Positions 26,263-34,509 of a stretch of 64,000 bases of DNA are shown in pieces; position 1 is the stretch's first letter; each line of letters opens with the position of its first letter. The notes beneath the pieces were generated by a model. It did no database searches. It worked only from the letters and a program-made list of their open reading frames with translations, and was not told the DNA's origin. The stretch is from an uncultured Burkholderiales bacterium (lineage in GTDB: Bacteria; Pseudomonadota; Gammaproteobacteria; Burkholderiales; Burkholderiaceae_C), in assembly GCA_903870145.1 (NCBI GenBank), contig CAIQBO010000020.1, positions 1-64,000 on the forward strand, given 5' to 3'. Both the position numbers and the translations under genes were made by a program.

Positions 26263-26892
26263 ATGGCACGACCTAAATCAGCAACCCATGAAATCAAGCG
26301 CGATGCCATTTTGGACATTGCCGCGCAGTGCTTTGCCGACCGCAGCTACCCTGCTGCCAGTATGAACGAAATTGCCGCCGCGTGCGGCACGTCCAAGGCG
26401 CGGCTCTACCATTATTACGACAGCAAAGAGGCCATTCTTTTTGACTTGATGGACCGCTACACGCAGCGCTTGTTTTCTCTCATTGCGCAAACTGAGGCGA
26501 CCGCAGAGCGCCGCAATTTGAGCGACCGCGCTGCTTTGCATGAGTTGATTCGTGCGTTTTTGCAGGAGTACGAAAGTTCGGCGACACGGCACGTGGCCTT
26601 GCTCAACGACACGCAGTTTTTAAGCGATATGCCCGACCCCAATTTGGGCACGCCCTTGGTCTCGCCGCGTGATTTAATTTTGAACCGACAGCGCGATGTG
26701 GTCGCCGCTGTCACGCGCGCTTTGCGAAGAGCTTATCCTGCGCGTTTGAATGCCACCAACCAAACCGCTATCACCATGATGCTGTTTGGCATGATCAACT
26801 GGACCTTCACCTGGCTGCGCCCGGGCGGGCCGATCAGTTATGTGGCCTTTGCGGAAGAAGTCATTGCGATGCTGGAAAAGGGCTTGCAGTGA
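26263..26892 (+). CDS. TetR family transcriptional regulator
   Basis: One-component repressor. The N-terminal helix-turn-helix (residues 13-58) shows AAASMNEIAAACGTSKARLYHYYDSKEAIL-type sequence, which is standard for TetR. The ligand domain ends with a segment (FGMINWTFTWL) found in KstR-like or fatty-acid-responsive members. A perfect 17-bp palindrome starts six bases after its stop and directly precedes the MBL gene, so it probably controls that gene. The ligand is unknown. Confidence 0.92.
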   Translation: MARPKSATHEIKRDAILDIAAQCFADRSYPAASMNEIAAACGTSKARLYHYYDSKEAILFDLMDRYTQRLFSLIAQTEATAERRNLSDRAALHELIRAFLQEYESSATRHVALLNDTQFLSDMPDPNLGTPLVSPRDLILNRQRDVVAAVTRALRRAYPARLNATNQTAITMMLFGMINWTFTWLRPGGPISYVAFAEEVIAMLEKGLQ

Positions 26893-26897
26893 ATGAT

Positions 26898-26914
26898 TTA
26901 AAGTCGAACTTTAA
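26898..26914. promoter_or_regulatory. Perfect 17-bp palindrome, candidate TetR operator
   Basis: TTAAAGT-CGA-ACTTTAA is a perfect inverted repeat of 7+3+7 bases between the tetR stop and the MBL-fold start. It lies four bases upstream of the GGAG ribosome site of the MBL gene. Size and symmetry fit TetR operators. Confidence 0.65.
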
Positions 26915-26929
26915 TTCTGGAGCCCCAAG

Positions 26930-27931
26930 ATGACCCAAACCCCCACCAAAGCGTTTGCCTCGCAAGCTGACTTGAGCGAGAAGATCATTAAATTTGAGCA
27001 ACTCAGTGCGCATTGCTGGGCATACACGGCTGAAGGCGATCCTAATTCAGGGGTGATCATTGGCGAGAAGTTCGTCATGGTCAGTGATGCCACGGCCACA
27101 CCGGCCATGGCGCGCGATTTGATTGCGCAAATTCGCCGCATCAGTGACAAGCCCATCAAGTATGTTTTGCTCACGCATTACCACGCAGTGCGCGTCTTGG
27201 GCGCCAGCGCCTATGCCGCCGAAGGGGCAACCGAGATCATTGCCAGCCAAGGCACTTACGAGTTGATTGTGGAGCGCGGCGCGCAAGATATGAAAAGCGA
27301 GATGGAGCGCTTTCCGCGCTTGTTTCGCGGTGCCGATGGCGTGCCCGGTTTGACGTGGCCCACGCTGGTGATTGGCGGTGGGGACCCCACGAAAGGCGAA
27401 GTCCCAGGCAAATTGGAAATCGATTTGGGCGGTGTGAAAGTTCAAATTTGGAGCCCAGGACATGGCCACACAAGGGGCGACACCATTGCTTGGGTAGATG
27501 CTGAGAAAATTTTGTTCTCAGGCGATTTGGTGGAATACGAGGCCGGTGTTTACACCGGAGACGCGCAACTGCAAGAGTGGCCAGCCGCGCTGCAAGCCTT
27601 GCGCGATTTGAACGCCTTGGCCATCGTGCCTGGGCGGGGCGAGGCCATGAAGGGCCAAGCCAATGTCAACAAAGCTTTGGATTACACACAGCGCTGGGTT
27701 GAGACATTGTTCAAAGCCGGCAAAGAGGCGGTGGCGGCCAAGATGGACTTGAAGGCGGCCATGGCCCATGCACGCAAAAGCATGGACCCGGTGTTTGGCC
27801 ATGTGTTCATCTACGAACACTGCTTGCCCTTTGATGTGACGCGCGCATTTGACGAAGCCTCGGGCATCAAAAATCCGCGCATTTGGACCGCAGAGCGCGA
27901 CATTGAAATGTGGAAAGCCCTGCAGGATTGA
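26930..27931 (+). CDS. MBL-fold protein with altered metal motif
   Basis: Metallo-beta-lactamase-fold protein of 333 residues without a signal peptide. The fold is clear: LLTHYHAVRVLGAS near residues 81-93, SPGHGHTRGDT and LFSGDLVE. But the canonical HxHxDH is HYHAVR (residues 83-88), which keeps two histidines and lacks the aspartate and third histidine, and the usual VPGHG near the end is VPGRG. Metal binding must therefore differ from standard hydrolases. GGAG lies eight bases before the ATG. The adjacent TetR palindrome suggests regulated expression. Confidence 0.88.
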   Translation: MTQTPTKAFASQADLSEKIIKFEQLSAHCWAYTAEGDPNSGVIIGEKFVMVSDATATPAMARDLIAQIRRISDKPIKYVLLTHYHAVRVLGASAYAAEGATEIIASQGTYELIVERGAQDMKSEMERFPRLFRGADGVPGLTWPTLVIGGGDPTKGEVPGKLEIDLGGVKVQIWSPGHGHTRGDTIAWVDAEKILFSGDLVEYEAGVYTGDAQLQEWPAALQALRDLNALAIVPGRGEAMKGQANVNKALDYTQRWVETLFKAGKEAVAAKMDLKAAMAHARKSMDPVFGHVFIYEHCLPFDVTRAFDEASGIKNPRIWTAERDIEMWKALQD

Positions 27932-27946
27932 TTCGTTGGCGCGAAG

Positions 27947-28846
27947 TCAATCGACTTGCTTGACTAGATCTCGCAAATCTGATTCATAAGACTTGAGCTT
28001 GCGCTGCGCTTTGAGGCGCTGGGCAGGGCTTGTGCTGTTGTGCAATTGCGCCAAGTTCTGGCAAACGTGCTGCTCAATTTGCAATTGTTTGGTCAACTCG
28101 CTGGCCTGCGACGGGCGCGCCGACAACTGCAGGAATGCCTTCAAAGATTTTTCAACCTCAGGCACCGATAAAGCGGGCTTGGCACCATCGGCGATCCAAC
28201 TTTGCATGAGGACCATTTGCTCTTGCTGGCGCTGCAGACGTTGCTGCCATGCCCACTGAGGTGACCACGGGGACTGTGCTTGTTGCTGCTCGATCAGCTT
28301 GATTTGCGCAGGACTGAAGTCGCCGTAAAAACTGCTGTAGCGGTCTACGGCGCTGTCCAAACGCTTTTTCTTGCGGTCCTCTGGCGGGGCCAGTAGCCAA
28401 TCTTTTTGCCAGTCTTGATTTTTGCTGTCCCATTGACGCTGTATGTGCTTGAGTTGACGCGGGCTCAGTTGCGCTGCCACAGGTGCAGCGGCGCGCGCGC
28501 TTTCGTTGAGCAAGGCTTCGATGCGTTGCTGCGCAATGTCCCAAAGTCGGCAGGCTTGCTCGGAGCTGATGTTGTCGGAGGCCAAACTTTGCGCTTGCGC
28601 CAGCAAGTCGGCCACCGCGGGCAACTCTTCTTTGCGGTGCCAAGCGAGCAATTTTTTCAAGGCCGTTTTGGCTTGTGCGCTTTGGCTGTCTGTAAAGTTC
28701 AGGTAGTTATCGAGCCACCAAATGGAGACCTCGGGCAATTGGGTGTAGCCCAGCTTGAGAAAGCTGCAGCCACTTAAAACCATGCTCAACAACAAGGCCC
28801 CCAAAGAAGCCGCGATAATTCGAACCCAGAAGGAAAATAACGCCAT
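27947..28846 (-). CDS. DUF6279 family lipoprotein
   Basis: Predicted lipoprotein: a hydrophobic signal (residues 4-24) ends in a LSGC lipobox. The mature part is helix-rich with many Gln, Lys and Trp (YLNFTDSQSAQAKTALKKLL, DRYSSFYGDFSPAQIKL) and fits the DUF6279 pattern, whose function is not known. The ATG at 28846 overlaps the divergent glmU ATG (shared CATG at 28844-28847). GAGG eight bases upstream supports the start. The ORF track reads a further 94 codons antisense to glmU, which is spurious. Confidence 0.82.
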   Translation of the reverse strand: MALFSFWVRIIAASLGALLLSMVLSGCSFLKLGYTQLPEVSIWWLDNYLNFTDSQSAQAKTALKKLLAWHRKEELPAVADLLAQAQSLASDNISSEQACRLWDIAQQRIEALLNESARAAAPVAAQLSPRQLKHIQRQWDSKNQDWQKDWLLAPPEDRKKKRLDSAVDRYSSFYGDFSPAQIKLIEQQQAQSPWSPQWAWQQRLQRQQEQMVLMQSWIADGAKPALSVPEVEKSLKAFLQLSARPSQASELTKQLQIEQHVCQNLAQLHNSTSPAQRLKAQRKLKSYESDLRDLVKQVD

Positions 28847-30326
28847 GTCTGAAACCTCTAACACCCAAGCCCCATTGTCTCCTGAACGGCCCATTGATGT
28901 GATTGTCATGGCCGCGGGTAAGGGTACTCGGATGAAAAGCAACCTGCCCAAGGTCTTGCAGCGCTTGGCTGGCAAACCGCTGCTGTCGCACGTGTTGGGC
29001 ACCGCTTCGCAGTTGCGTGCGCGCATGGCCGTGGTGATCATCGGGCATGGCGCAAGCGAAGTTGAAACGGCGGCCACCCAATTTGCACAAGCCTTGCCCG
29101 TGCTGGGCAGCGCCCAGATGGACTGCAAATTTGTACGCCAAGAGCCTCAGTTGGGCACCGGCCATGCGGTGCAACAAGCGGTGCCGGTTTTGCCCGACGA
29201 TGGCGTGGTGCTGGTGCTCTCGGGCGACGTGCCCTTGACGCAAGCGGGCAGTCTGCAAGACTTGATCGCTTGTGTTTCTCGGCCAGGCCAGGCAGACAGC
29301 TTGGCTTTGTTGACGATTGAATCGCAAGACCCCACGGGCTACGGCCGCATTGTGCGCAGTGCAGACGGACAACAAGTGCTGGGAATCGTGGAGCAAAAAG
29401 ATGCCAACGCGCAGCAGCTTCAAATCAAAGAGGTCTACAGCGGCATCATGGCAGCACCTGCACGCCAATTTAAAACTTGGTTGGCCAAATTAGATAAAAA
29501 CAATGCCCAAGGCGAGTACTACCTGACCGACGTGGTCAAGTGGGCAGTGGCCGATGGTGTGCAAGTGGTAGCCCACCAAATTGACGATGCTTTGCAGGTG
29601 ACGGGCATCAACAGCCCGCAGCATTTGGCGCAACTTGAGCGTGCTTTTCAAAGCCAGCAAGCGCAAGATTTGATGACCCAAGGCGTACGATTGGCCGACC
29701 CTGCAAGATTCGATTTGCGCGGCAGTTTGGTGTGTGCCAGCGATGTAGAAATCGATGTGAACTGTGTTTTTGAAGGGCATGTGAGTTTGGGCGAAGGCGT
29801 TCGCATTGGCCCCCATTGCGTGATTGCCAATGCGCAGATTGAAGCGGGCGTGGTGGTGCAGGCCTTCACGCACATCGATGGTGAAAAAGCCGGCGTGACG
29901 ATTGGGCAGGGGGCCAGCATTGGCCCATTTGCGCGGCTGCGTCCGGGCGCCAAGCTCGGGGCGCAGGTGCACATTGGAAACTTTGTTGAAATCAAAAACG
30001 CCAGTTTGGCCCAAGGTGCCAAGGCCAATCACTTGGCTTACTTGGGTGATGCCACCGTGGGCGAGCGCGTGAACTTTGGCGCGGGCAGCATCACTGCCAA
30101 TTACGACGGTGCCAACAAGCACCAAACTGTGATCGAAGCCGATGTGCATGTGGGCAGCAACTGCGTGTTGGTGGCACCTGTGACCTTGGGTGCAGGCGGC
30201 ACCATCGGAGGTGGCTCGACCGTCACCAAGGACACTGCGCCCGGCGCTTTGACCTTGGCACGCGGCAAGCAAACCAGTTTGGCGAATTGGGCGCGGCCGC
30301 AGAAAAAATCTGCACCCAAAAGTTAA
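28845..30326 (+). CDS. glmU: Bifunctional N-acetylglucosamine-1-phosphate uridyltransferase / acetyltransferase
   Basis: Makes UDP-GlcNAc from GlcN-1-P in two steps. The N-terminal pyrophosphorylase domain has the AAGKGTRMKSNLPKVL signature; the C-terminal left-handed beta-helix carries hexapeptide repeats and the acetyltransferase sites (NFVEIKNA, HLAYLGDA, NYDGANKH). 493 residues. The ATG at 28845 follows AAGG by eleven bases and overlaps the divergent start. A -10-like GATAAT lies at 28814-28819. Its stop shares TTAA with the convergent Lrp gene; glmS, the first enzyme of this pathway, lies just beyond. Confidence 0.97.
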   Translation: MSETSNTQAPLSPERPIDVIVMAAGKGTRMKSNLPKVLQRLAGKPLLSHVLGTASQLRARMAVVIIGHGASEVETAATQFAQALPVLGSAQMDCKFVRQEPQLGTGHAVQQAVPVLPDDGVVLVLSGDVPLTQAGSLQDLIACVSRPGQADSLALLTIESQDPTGYGRIVRSADGQQVLGIVEQKDANAQQLQIKEVYSGIMAAPARQFKTWLAKLDKNNAQGEYYLTDVVKWAVADGVQVVAHQIDDALQVTGINSPQHLAQLERAFQSQQAQDLMTQGVRLADPARFDLRGSLVCASDVEIDVNCVFEGHVSLGEGVRIGPHCVIANAQIEAGVVVQAFTHIDGEKAGVTIGQGASIGPFARLRPGAKLGAQVHIGNFVEIKNASLAQGAKANHLAYLGDATVGERVNFGAGSITANYDGANKHQTVIEADVHVGSNCVLVAPVTLGAGGTIGGGSTVTKDTAPGALTLARGKQTSLANWARPQKKSAPKS

Positions 30327-30850
30327 GCAGCAGGCACCGGCCAAGTGCTGGTGAACTTGGCGCGCTTGAGGCTGAAAAAAGCTTTCACATTGCGCACATT
30401 GGCGTCTTGCGTGAACAGCTTTAGGGTCAAGGCCAAGTAGGCGGGCATGTCGGCCACTTGCACCACCAAAATGAAATCGGGGCCTGGCGAGACGCGCCAG
30501 CATTGTTGAACAGCGCCCTCTTGCACGGCGCGCGCTTCGAAGTCTTGCAGATGTTCTTCGCCTTGCCGGTCCAAGCTGACTTCGATCAGGGCGCAGACGC
30601 TGTGGCCCAAGTGCTGGCCCAAACGGTCAGCGCTGAGGATGGCCACTTGGCGCTCGATCCAGCCTTCGCTGTGCAAGCGTTTGACGCGGCGCAAGCAGGT
30701 GGGGGGTGACAAATGAAGTCGCTCTGCCAAGGCCAGATTGCTCAAACTGGCGTCATGCTGCAGCAAGTCAAGCAACTTCAAGTCGACTGAGTCCAGCAAA
30801 CTGCCTTGAGCAGATTCTTTACTTTGTACCAATGGAGAATTAAATTTCAT
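30323..30850 (-). CDS. Lrp/AsnC family transcriptional regulator
   Basis: Feast/famine regulator. It has an N-terminal winged helix (DLKLLDLLQHDASLSNLALAERLHLSPPTCLRRVKRL) and a C-terminal RAM ligand domain ending FFSLKRAKFTSTWPVP. Such proteins sense amino acids and bind AT-rich DNA. It is divergent from glmS across a very AT-rich gap with a repeated motif, so autoregulation and control of glmS are plausible. The 175-residue size is slightly long because of an N-terminal stretch. Confidence 0.92.
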   Translation of the reverse strand: MKFNSPLVQSKESAQGSLLDSVDLKLLDLLQHDASLSNLALAERLHLSPPTCLRRVKRLHSEGWIERQVAILSADRLGQHLGHSVCALIEVSLDRQGEEHLQDFEARAVQEGAVQQCWRVSPGPDFILVVQVADMPAYLALTLKLFTQDANVRNVKAFFSLKRAKFTSTWPVPAA

Positions 30851-30988
30851 TTAATACATTATTTTGCAATAAAAAACTAAATTCGTATTATTTTGGAATT
30901 TTATTTCAATTTAATAAAAATATCAATGATTAATTTCTAATTATAAGAATTAAGATTGGCCCTTGTTCACTCAAACTGGATAGAACTT
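30851..30988. promoter_or_regulatory. AT-rich divergent control region of lrp-type gene and glmS
   Basis: This 138-bp gap is far richer in A+T than its surroundings. ATTATTTTGCAAT (30858-30870) and ATTATTTTGGAAT (30887-30899) form an imperfect direct repeat 29 bp apart. The stretch GGAATTTTATTTC resembles Lrp sites. Promoters of both genes must lie here, but many -10-like hexamers make an exact call impossible. Confidence 0.6.
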
Positions 30989-32875
30989 ATGTGCGGCATT
31001 GTGGGTGCAGTTTCAACGCGCGACATCGTTCCCGTCTTGGTTCAAGGCTTGCAGCGCTTGGAGTACCGAGGCTATGACTCTTGCGGTGTGGCCGTTCACG
31101 GCGCCACGCTGGGCAGCACGCAGGGGGGCTTGCAAAGGGCGCGCAGCACCTCTCGCGTGGCTGAGTTGATGTCGCAAATACAAACCGATCACTTGCAAAG
31201 CGGCACCGGCATTGCGCACACGCGCTGGGCCACGCACGGCGCGCCTGCGGTGCACAACGCGCACCCGCATTTCAGCACGGGCCCAGGCAGTTCGAAAGAC
31301 TTGGAAAACAAACCCGGCCGCGTTGCCGTGGTGCACAACGGCATCATTGAAAACCACGAAGAACTGCGCGCGCAGTTGCAGGCCAAGGGCTATGTGTTTA
31401 CCAGTCAAACCGACACCGAAGTCATTGGGCATTGGATTGACAGCGTCTACAACGGTGATTTGTTAGACGCCGTTAAAAGCACAGTCCTGCAACTCAAAGG
31501 CGCCTACGCCATTGCCGTGTTTCACAAAGACGAGCCGCACCGAGTGATTGGCGCGCGCGCTGGATCCCCTTTGATTTTGGGCGTGGGCCAAGCGCACAGC
31601 GAAACATTTTTGGCCAGTGACGCCATGGCCTTGGCCGGCGTGACGGACCAAATTGTTTACCTTGAAGAAGGCGATGTGGTTGACATTCAATTGGGCAAGT
31701 ATTGGATCTTGAATGGCGCGCACAAAAGCGTCACACGCCCCGTTAAAACCGTGCAAGCGCACAGCGGCGCAGCCGAACTGGGGCCGTATCGCCATTACAT
31801 GCAAAAGGAAATTTTTGAGCAGCCGCGCGCCATTGCAGACACCTTGGAGGGCGTGCAAGCGATCGTGCCCGAATTGTTTGACGGCCACACCGGGAGTGCG
31901 CATCGGGTGTTCAAAGACATCGACAAGGTTTTGATCTTGGCCTGCGGCACCAGTTATTACAGCGGCTGCGTGGCCAAGTATTGGCTCGAGTCCGTGGCGC
32001 ACATACCCTGCCAAGTTGAAATTGCCAGCGAGTACCGCTACCGCAGCTCAGTGCCTGACCCCCAAACCTTGGTCGTGACCATCACCCAATCGGGGGAAAC
32101 CGCAGACACTTTGGCCGCGCTTCGGCACGCGCAAAGTTTGGGCATGCACCAGACCTTGACGGTGTGCAATGTGGCCACCTCGGCCATGGTGCGCGAATGC
32201 AAATTGGCCTATGTCACGCGCGCTGGCGCAGAGATTGGCGTGGCCTCGACCAAAGCATTCACCACGCAGTTGGCGGGCTTGTTTTTGTTGACGCTGGCGC
32301 TGGCGCAAAGCAAAGGGCGTTTAACGCCAGAGCAAGAGCAAGAGTACCTTAAAGAGATGCGCCACCTGCCTGCTGCGCTGCAAGCGGTGTTGGCGCTGGA
32401 GCCACAAATCATCAACTGGTCGCAAGAGTTTGCGTCCAAAGAAAACGCTTTGTTTTTAGGCCGCGGAACGCATTACCCGATTGCCTTAGAAGGGGCTTTG
32501 AAGCTCAAAGAGATCACCTACATTCACGCCGAGGCCTACGCCGCCGGTGAGCTCAAACACGGCCCTTTGGCCCTGGTGACCAGCGCCATGCCGGTGGTCA
32601 CCGTGGCGCCCAACGACGCCTTGCTTGAAAAACTCAAAAGCAATATGCAAGAGGTGCGCGCACGCGGTGGCGTGCTCTACGTGCTGGCCGATGGCGACAC
32701 CCACATTCAAAGCAGCGAGGGGGTCAACGTCATTCGCATGCCAGAGCACTACGGCGTGCTCTCGCCCATCTTGCATGTTGTGCCACTTCAGCTGCTGGCT
32801 TATCACACGGCCTGTGCCAGAGGAACGGACGTGGACAAGCCGCGCAATTTAGCCAAGAGTGTGACGGTGGAGTAA
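30989..32875 (+). CDS. glmS: Glutamine-fructose-6-phosphate aminotransferase (isomerizing)
   Basis: First committed step of amino sugar synthesis: fructose-6-P plus glutamine gives glucosamine-6-P. The N-terminal nucleophile is Cys2 (MCGIVGA), and the glutaminase motifs RWATHG and HNGIIENH follow. Two SIS domains ([18 protein letters not shown], and [18 protein letters not shown]) lead to the C-terminal KSVTVE. 628 residues. The ATG at 30989 exposes Cys2; the ORF track start 11 codons upstream would bury it. No glmS ribozyme is seen. The transporter gene follows after five bases. Confidence 0.97.
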   Translation: MCGIVGAVSTRDIVPVLVQGLQRLEYRGYDSCGVAVHGATLGSTQGGLQRARSTSRVAELMSQIQTDHLQSGTGIAHTRWATHGAPAVHNAHPHFSTGPGSSKDLENKPGRVAVVHNGIIENHEELRAQLQAKGYVFTSQTDTEVIGHWIDSVYNGDLLDAVKSTVLQLKGAYAIAVFHKDEPHRVIGARAGSPLILGVGQAHSETFLASDAMALAGVTDQIVYLEEGDVVDIQLGKYWILNGAHKSVTRPVKTVQAHSGAAELGPYRHYMQKEIFEQPRAIADTLEGVQAIVPELFDGHTGSAHRVFKDIDKVLILACGTSYYSGCVAKYWLESVAHIPCQVEIASEYRYRSSVPDPQTLVVTITQSGETADTLAALRHAQSLGMHQTLTVCNVATSAMVRECKLAYVTRAGAEIGVASTKAFTTQLAGLFLLTLALAQSKGRLTPEQEQEYLKEMRHLPAALQAVLALEPQIINWSQEFASKENALFLGRGTHYPIALEGALKLKEITYIHAEAYAAGELKHGPLALVTSAMPVVTVAPNDALLEKLKSNMQEVRARGGVLYVLADGDTHIQSSEGVNVIRMPEHYGVLSPILHVVPLQLLAYHTACARGTDVDKPRNLAKSVTVE

Positions 32876-32880
32876 CTAAC

Positions 32881-33750
32881 TTGCAAACCAAAGAAACGCA
32901 AGGCATGTTGCTGGGCTTCATTGGCGTGTTCTTGTTCAGCCTGACACTGCCATTGACTCGGATAGCGGTAGCTGAGCTGAGCCCTTACTTCGTGACATTT
33001 GGCAGGTCTACTCTTGCGGGCATGTGTGCGCTACTCTTGTTCTTGTTCACAAAACCAAAATTACCCACAAAAAATCAGTTGATCCGCTTGAGCGTCATTG
33101 CCCTTGGCGTCGTCTATGGATTCCCACTGTTTGTCGCACTGGCTATGAAGACGCTTCCTTCAGCGCATGGGGGCATTGTGCTAGGCGTGCTTCCACTGGC
33201 AACAGCTGTAGCGGGAGCTTTGCGTTTCAAAGACCGGCCGTCACTGTCGTTTTGGATGACGGCCGTACTGGGCAGCTTGCTCGTTATCGCCTATGCCGCA
33301 CTCAATGGCAGTGGCGGTCTGGCCCATGAAGATGGGCTCTTGTTTGTTGCAATCGCAAGTGCGGCAATGGGCTACAGCGAGGGAGGCAAGCTCAGCGAGG
33401 AAATGAGTGCAGTCGATGTGATCAGTTGGGCACTTGTGCTCACACTGCCGATGAACATTTACCTGACTTCTCAATATTTAGACTTTGATATTTCATCTGT
33501 GTCTGTGTCTGCAATGATTTCATTCTTGTATGTGGGCCTGATTTCAATGTACGTTGGTTTTTTCTTTTGGTACAAAGGAATGGCTGTTGGGGGTGTGGCA
33601 AGGGTTGGACAAGTTCAATTGCTTCAGCCATTTTTAACGCTTGTTGCAGCGTATTTTTTGCTGGGTGAAACCATCACATTGATGAACATGGCCTTTGCGC
33701 TGTGCGTTCTGGTGGTCGTCGTATGGGGCAAGAAGACGAGGGCTAAGTGA
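32881..33750 (+). CDS. EamA/DMT family transporter
   Basis: Ten-helix inner-membrane transporter of the drug/metabolite superfamily; members export amino acids, nucleotides or other metabolites. Two EamA repeats are visible, about residues 9-138 and 150-285. Start is TTG at 32881, supported by a GGAG eight bases upstream that overlaps the end of glmS; an ATG at 32905 is an alternative. Codon choice looks less GC-biased than in glmS, which may mean later acquisition. The substrate is unknown, and coupling to glmS may be positional only. Confidence 0.88.
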   Translation: MQTKETQGMLLGFIGVFLFSLTLPLTRIAVAELSPYFVTFGRSTLAGMCALLLFLFTKPKLPTKNQLIRLSVIALGVVYGFPLFVALAMKTLPSAHGGIVLGVLPLATAVAGALRFKDRPSLSFWMTAVLGSLLVIAYAALNGSGGLAHEDGLLFVAIASAAMGYSEGGKLSEEMSAVDVISWALVLTLPMNIYLTSQYLDFDISSVSVSAMISFLYVGLISMYVGFFFWYKGMAVGGVARVGQVQLLQPFLTLVAAYFLLGETITLMNMAFALCVLVVVVWGKKTRAK

Positions 33751-33855
33751 CTTTATTGAGAAGCCACCTTTCTCAGTACTGCTGCGGTTGAGCAAGAATT
33801 TAAAAATCAAGTACCCTACGCGCTTAAGCCATGAACTTTTTGAAATTCTGACCCT

Positions 33856-34509
33856 ATGAACCTGTCCTACACCGCACGTCAATTTTTGACTCTGCCAGCG
33901 CTGATCTGGGTGTGCTTGAGCGCCCAAGCGGGTCGCCCTTTGACGGTGGACGATGCCAACGTGAATGACACGGGCGTGGCCCATGTGGAAACTTTTTGGT
34001 CCCGCGGTGCAGATGGCGCGCGCGTGTTGACCATTGCACCCACCTATTCCCCACTGCCAGGCCTTGATTTGATTGCGCAAGATGCCCGTACCTTGTCGGG
34101 TGGGCCGCACAGCCAAACGATTCAAACCAAACTGCAGTTGAGCCAACCCCGAGAAAACGGTTGCCACACCGCGCTGGTTTTTGGCGCGACGCATTGGCAA
34201 AAGGGCCAAGGGCAAAGCGGTTTCATGAGTGCCAATTTAAGCTGTGATTTGGCGCCTGGCGCTTTGCATTGGAGCCTGGTGAGTTCGCGCTCGCCGCAGG
34301 GCGCAGATGTGCCCAGCTTGGGCGTAGCTTGGGAGCATGTGATGGGAAGTTGGACAGGGCATGTGGAATCGGTGGCACAGCGCCAAGCCAAGCCCATGCT
34401 GGGGGTGGGCTTGCGCCGCGACATCTTGCCGGGCTTGCAACTCGATGGCACATGGGGGCGCATGGGCGGACAAACCCTTTTCAGCTTGGGCAGTAAGTGG
34501 CAGTTTTAA
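33856..34509 (+). CDS. Putative outer-membrane or exported protein, unknown
   Basis: A 217-residue exported protein. A Sec signal (residues 1-25, ending SAQAG) is followed by RPLTVDDANVNDTG, a start shared with some outer-membrane channel-like proteins. The rest alternates polar and hydrophobic residues as in a beta-barrel, and the last residue is phenylalanine (FSLGSKWQF), the classic outer-membrane insertion signal. I do not recognise a specific family. Its stop overlaps the stop of the convergent FAD gene by TTAA. Confidence 0.7.
   Translation: MNLSYTARQFLTLPALIWVCLSAQAGRPLTVDDANVNDTGVAHVETFWSRGADGARVLTIAPTYSPLPGLDLIAQDARTLSGGPHSQTIQTKLQLSQPRENGCHTALVFGATHWQKGQGQSGFMSANLSCDLAPGALHWSLVSSRSPQGADVPSLGVAWEHVMGSWTGHVESVAQRQAKPMLGVGLRRDILPGLQLDGTWGRMGGQTLFSLGSKWQF

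Noticed and set aside
30851-30988. glmS ribozyme or riboswitch
   Set aside because: The leader is short, AT-rich and lacks any glmS ribozyme core; that element is typical of Gram-positive bacteria.
33757-33775. TGAGAA/TTCTCA hairpin after the EamA gene as a terminator
   Set aside because: The stem is AT-rich and only six pairs with no T-tail; too weak to call.
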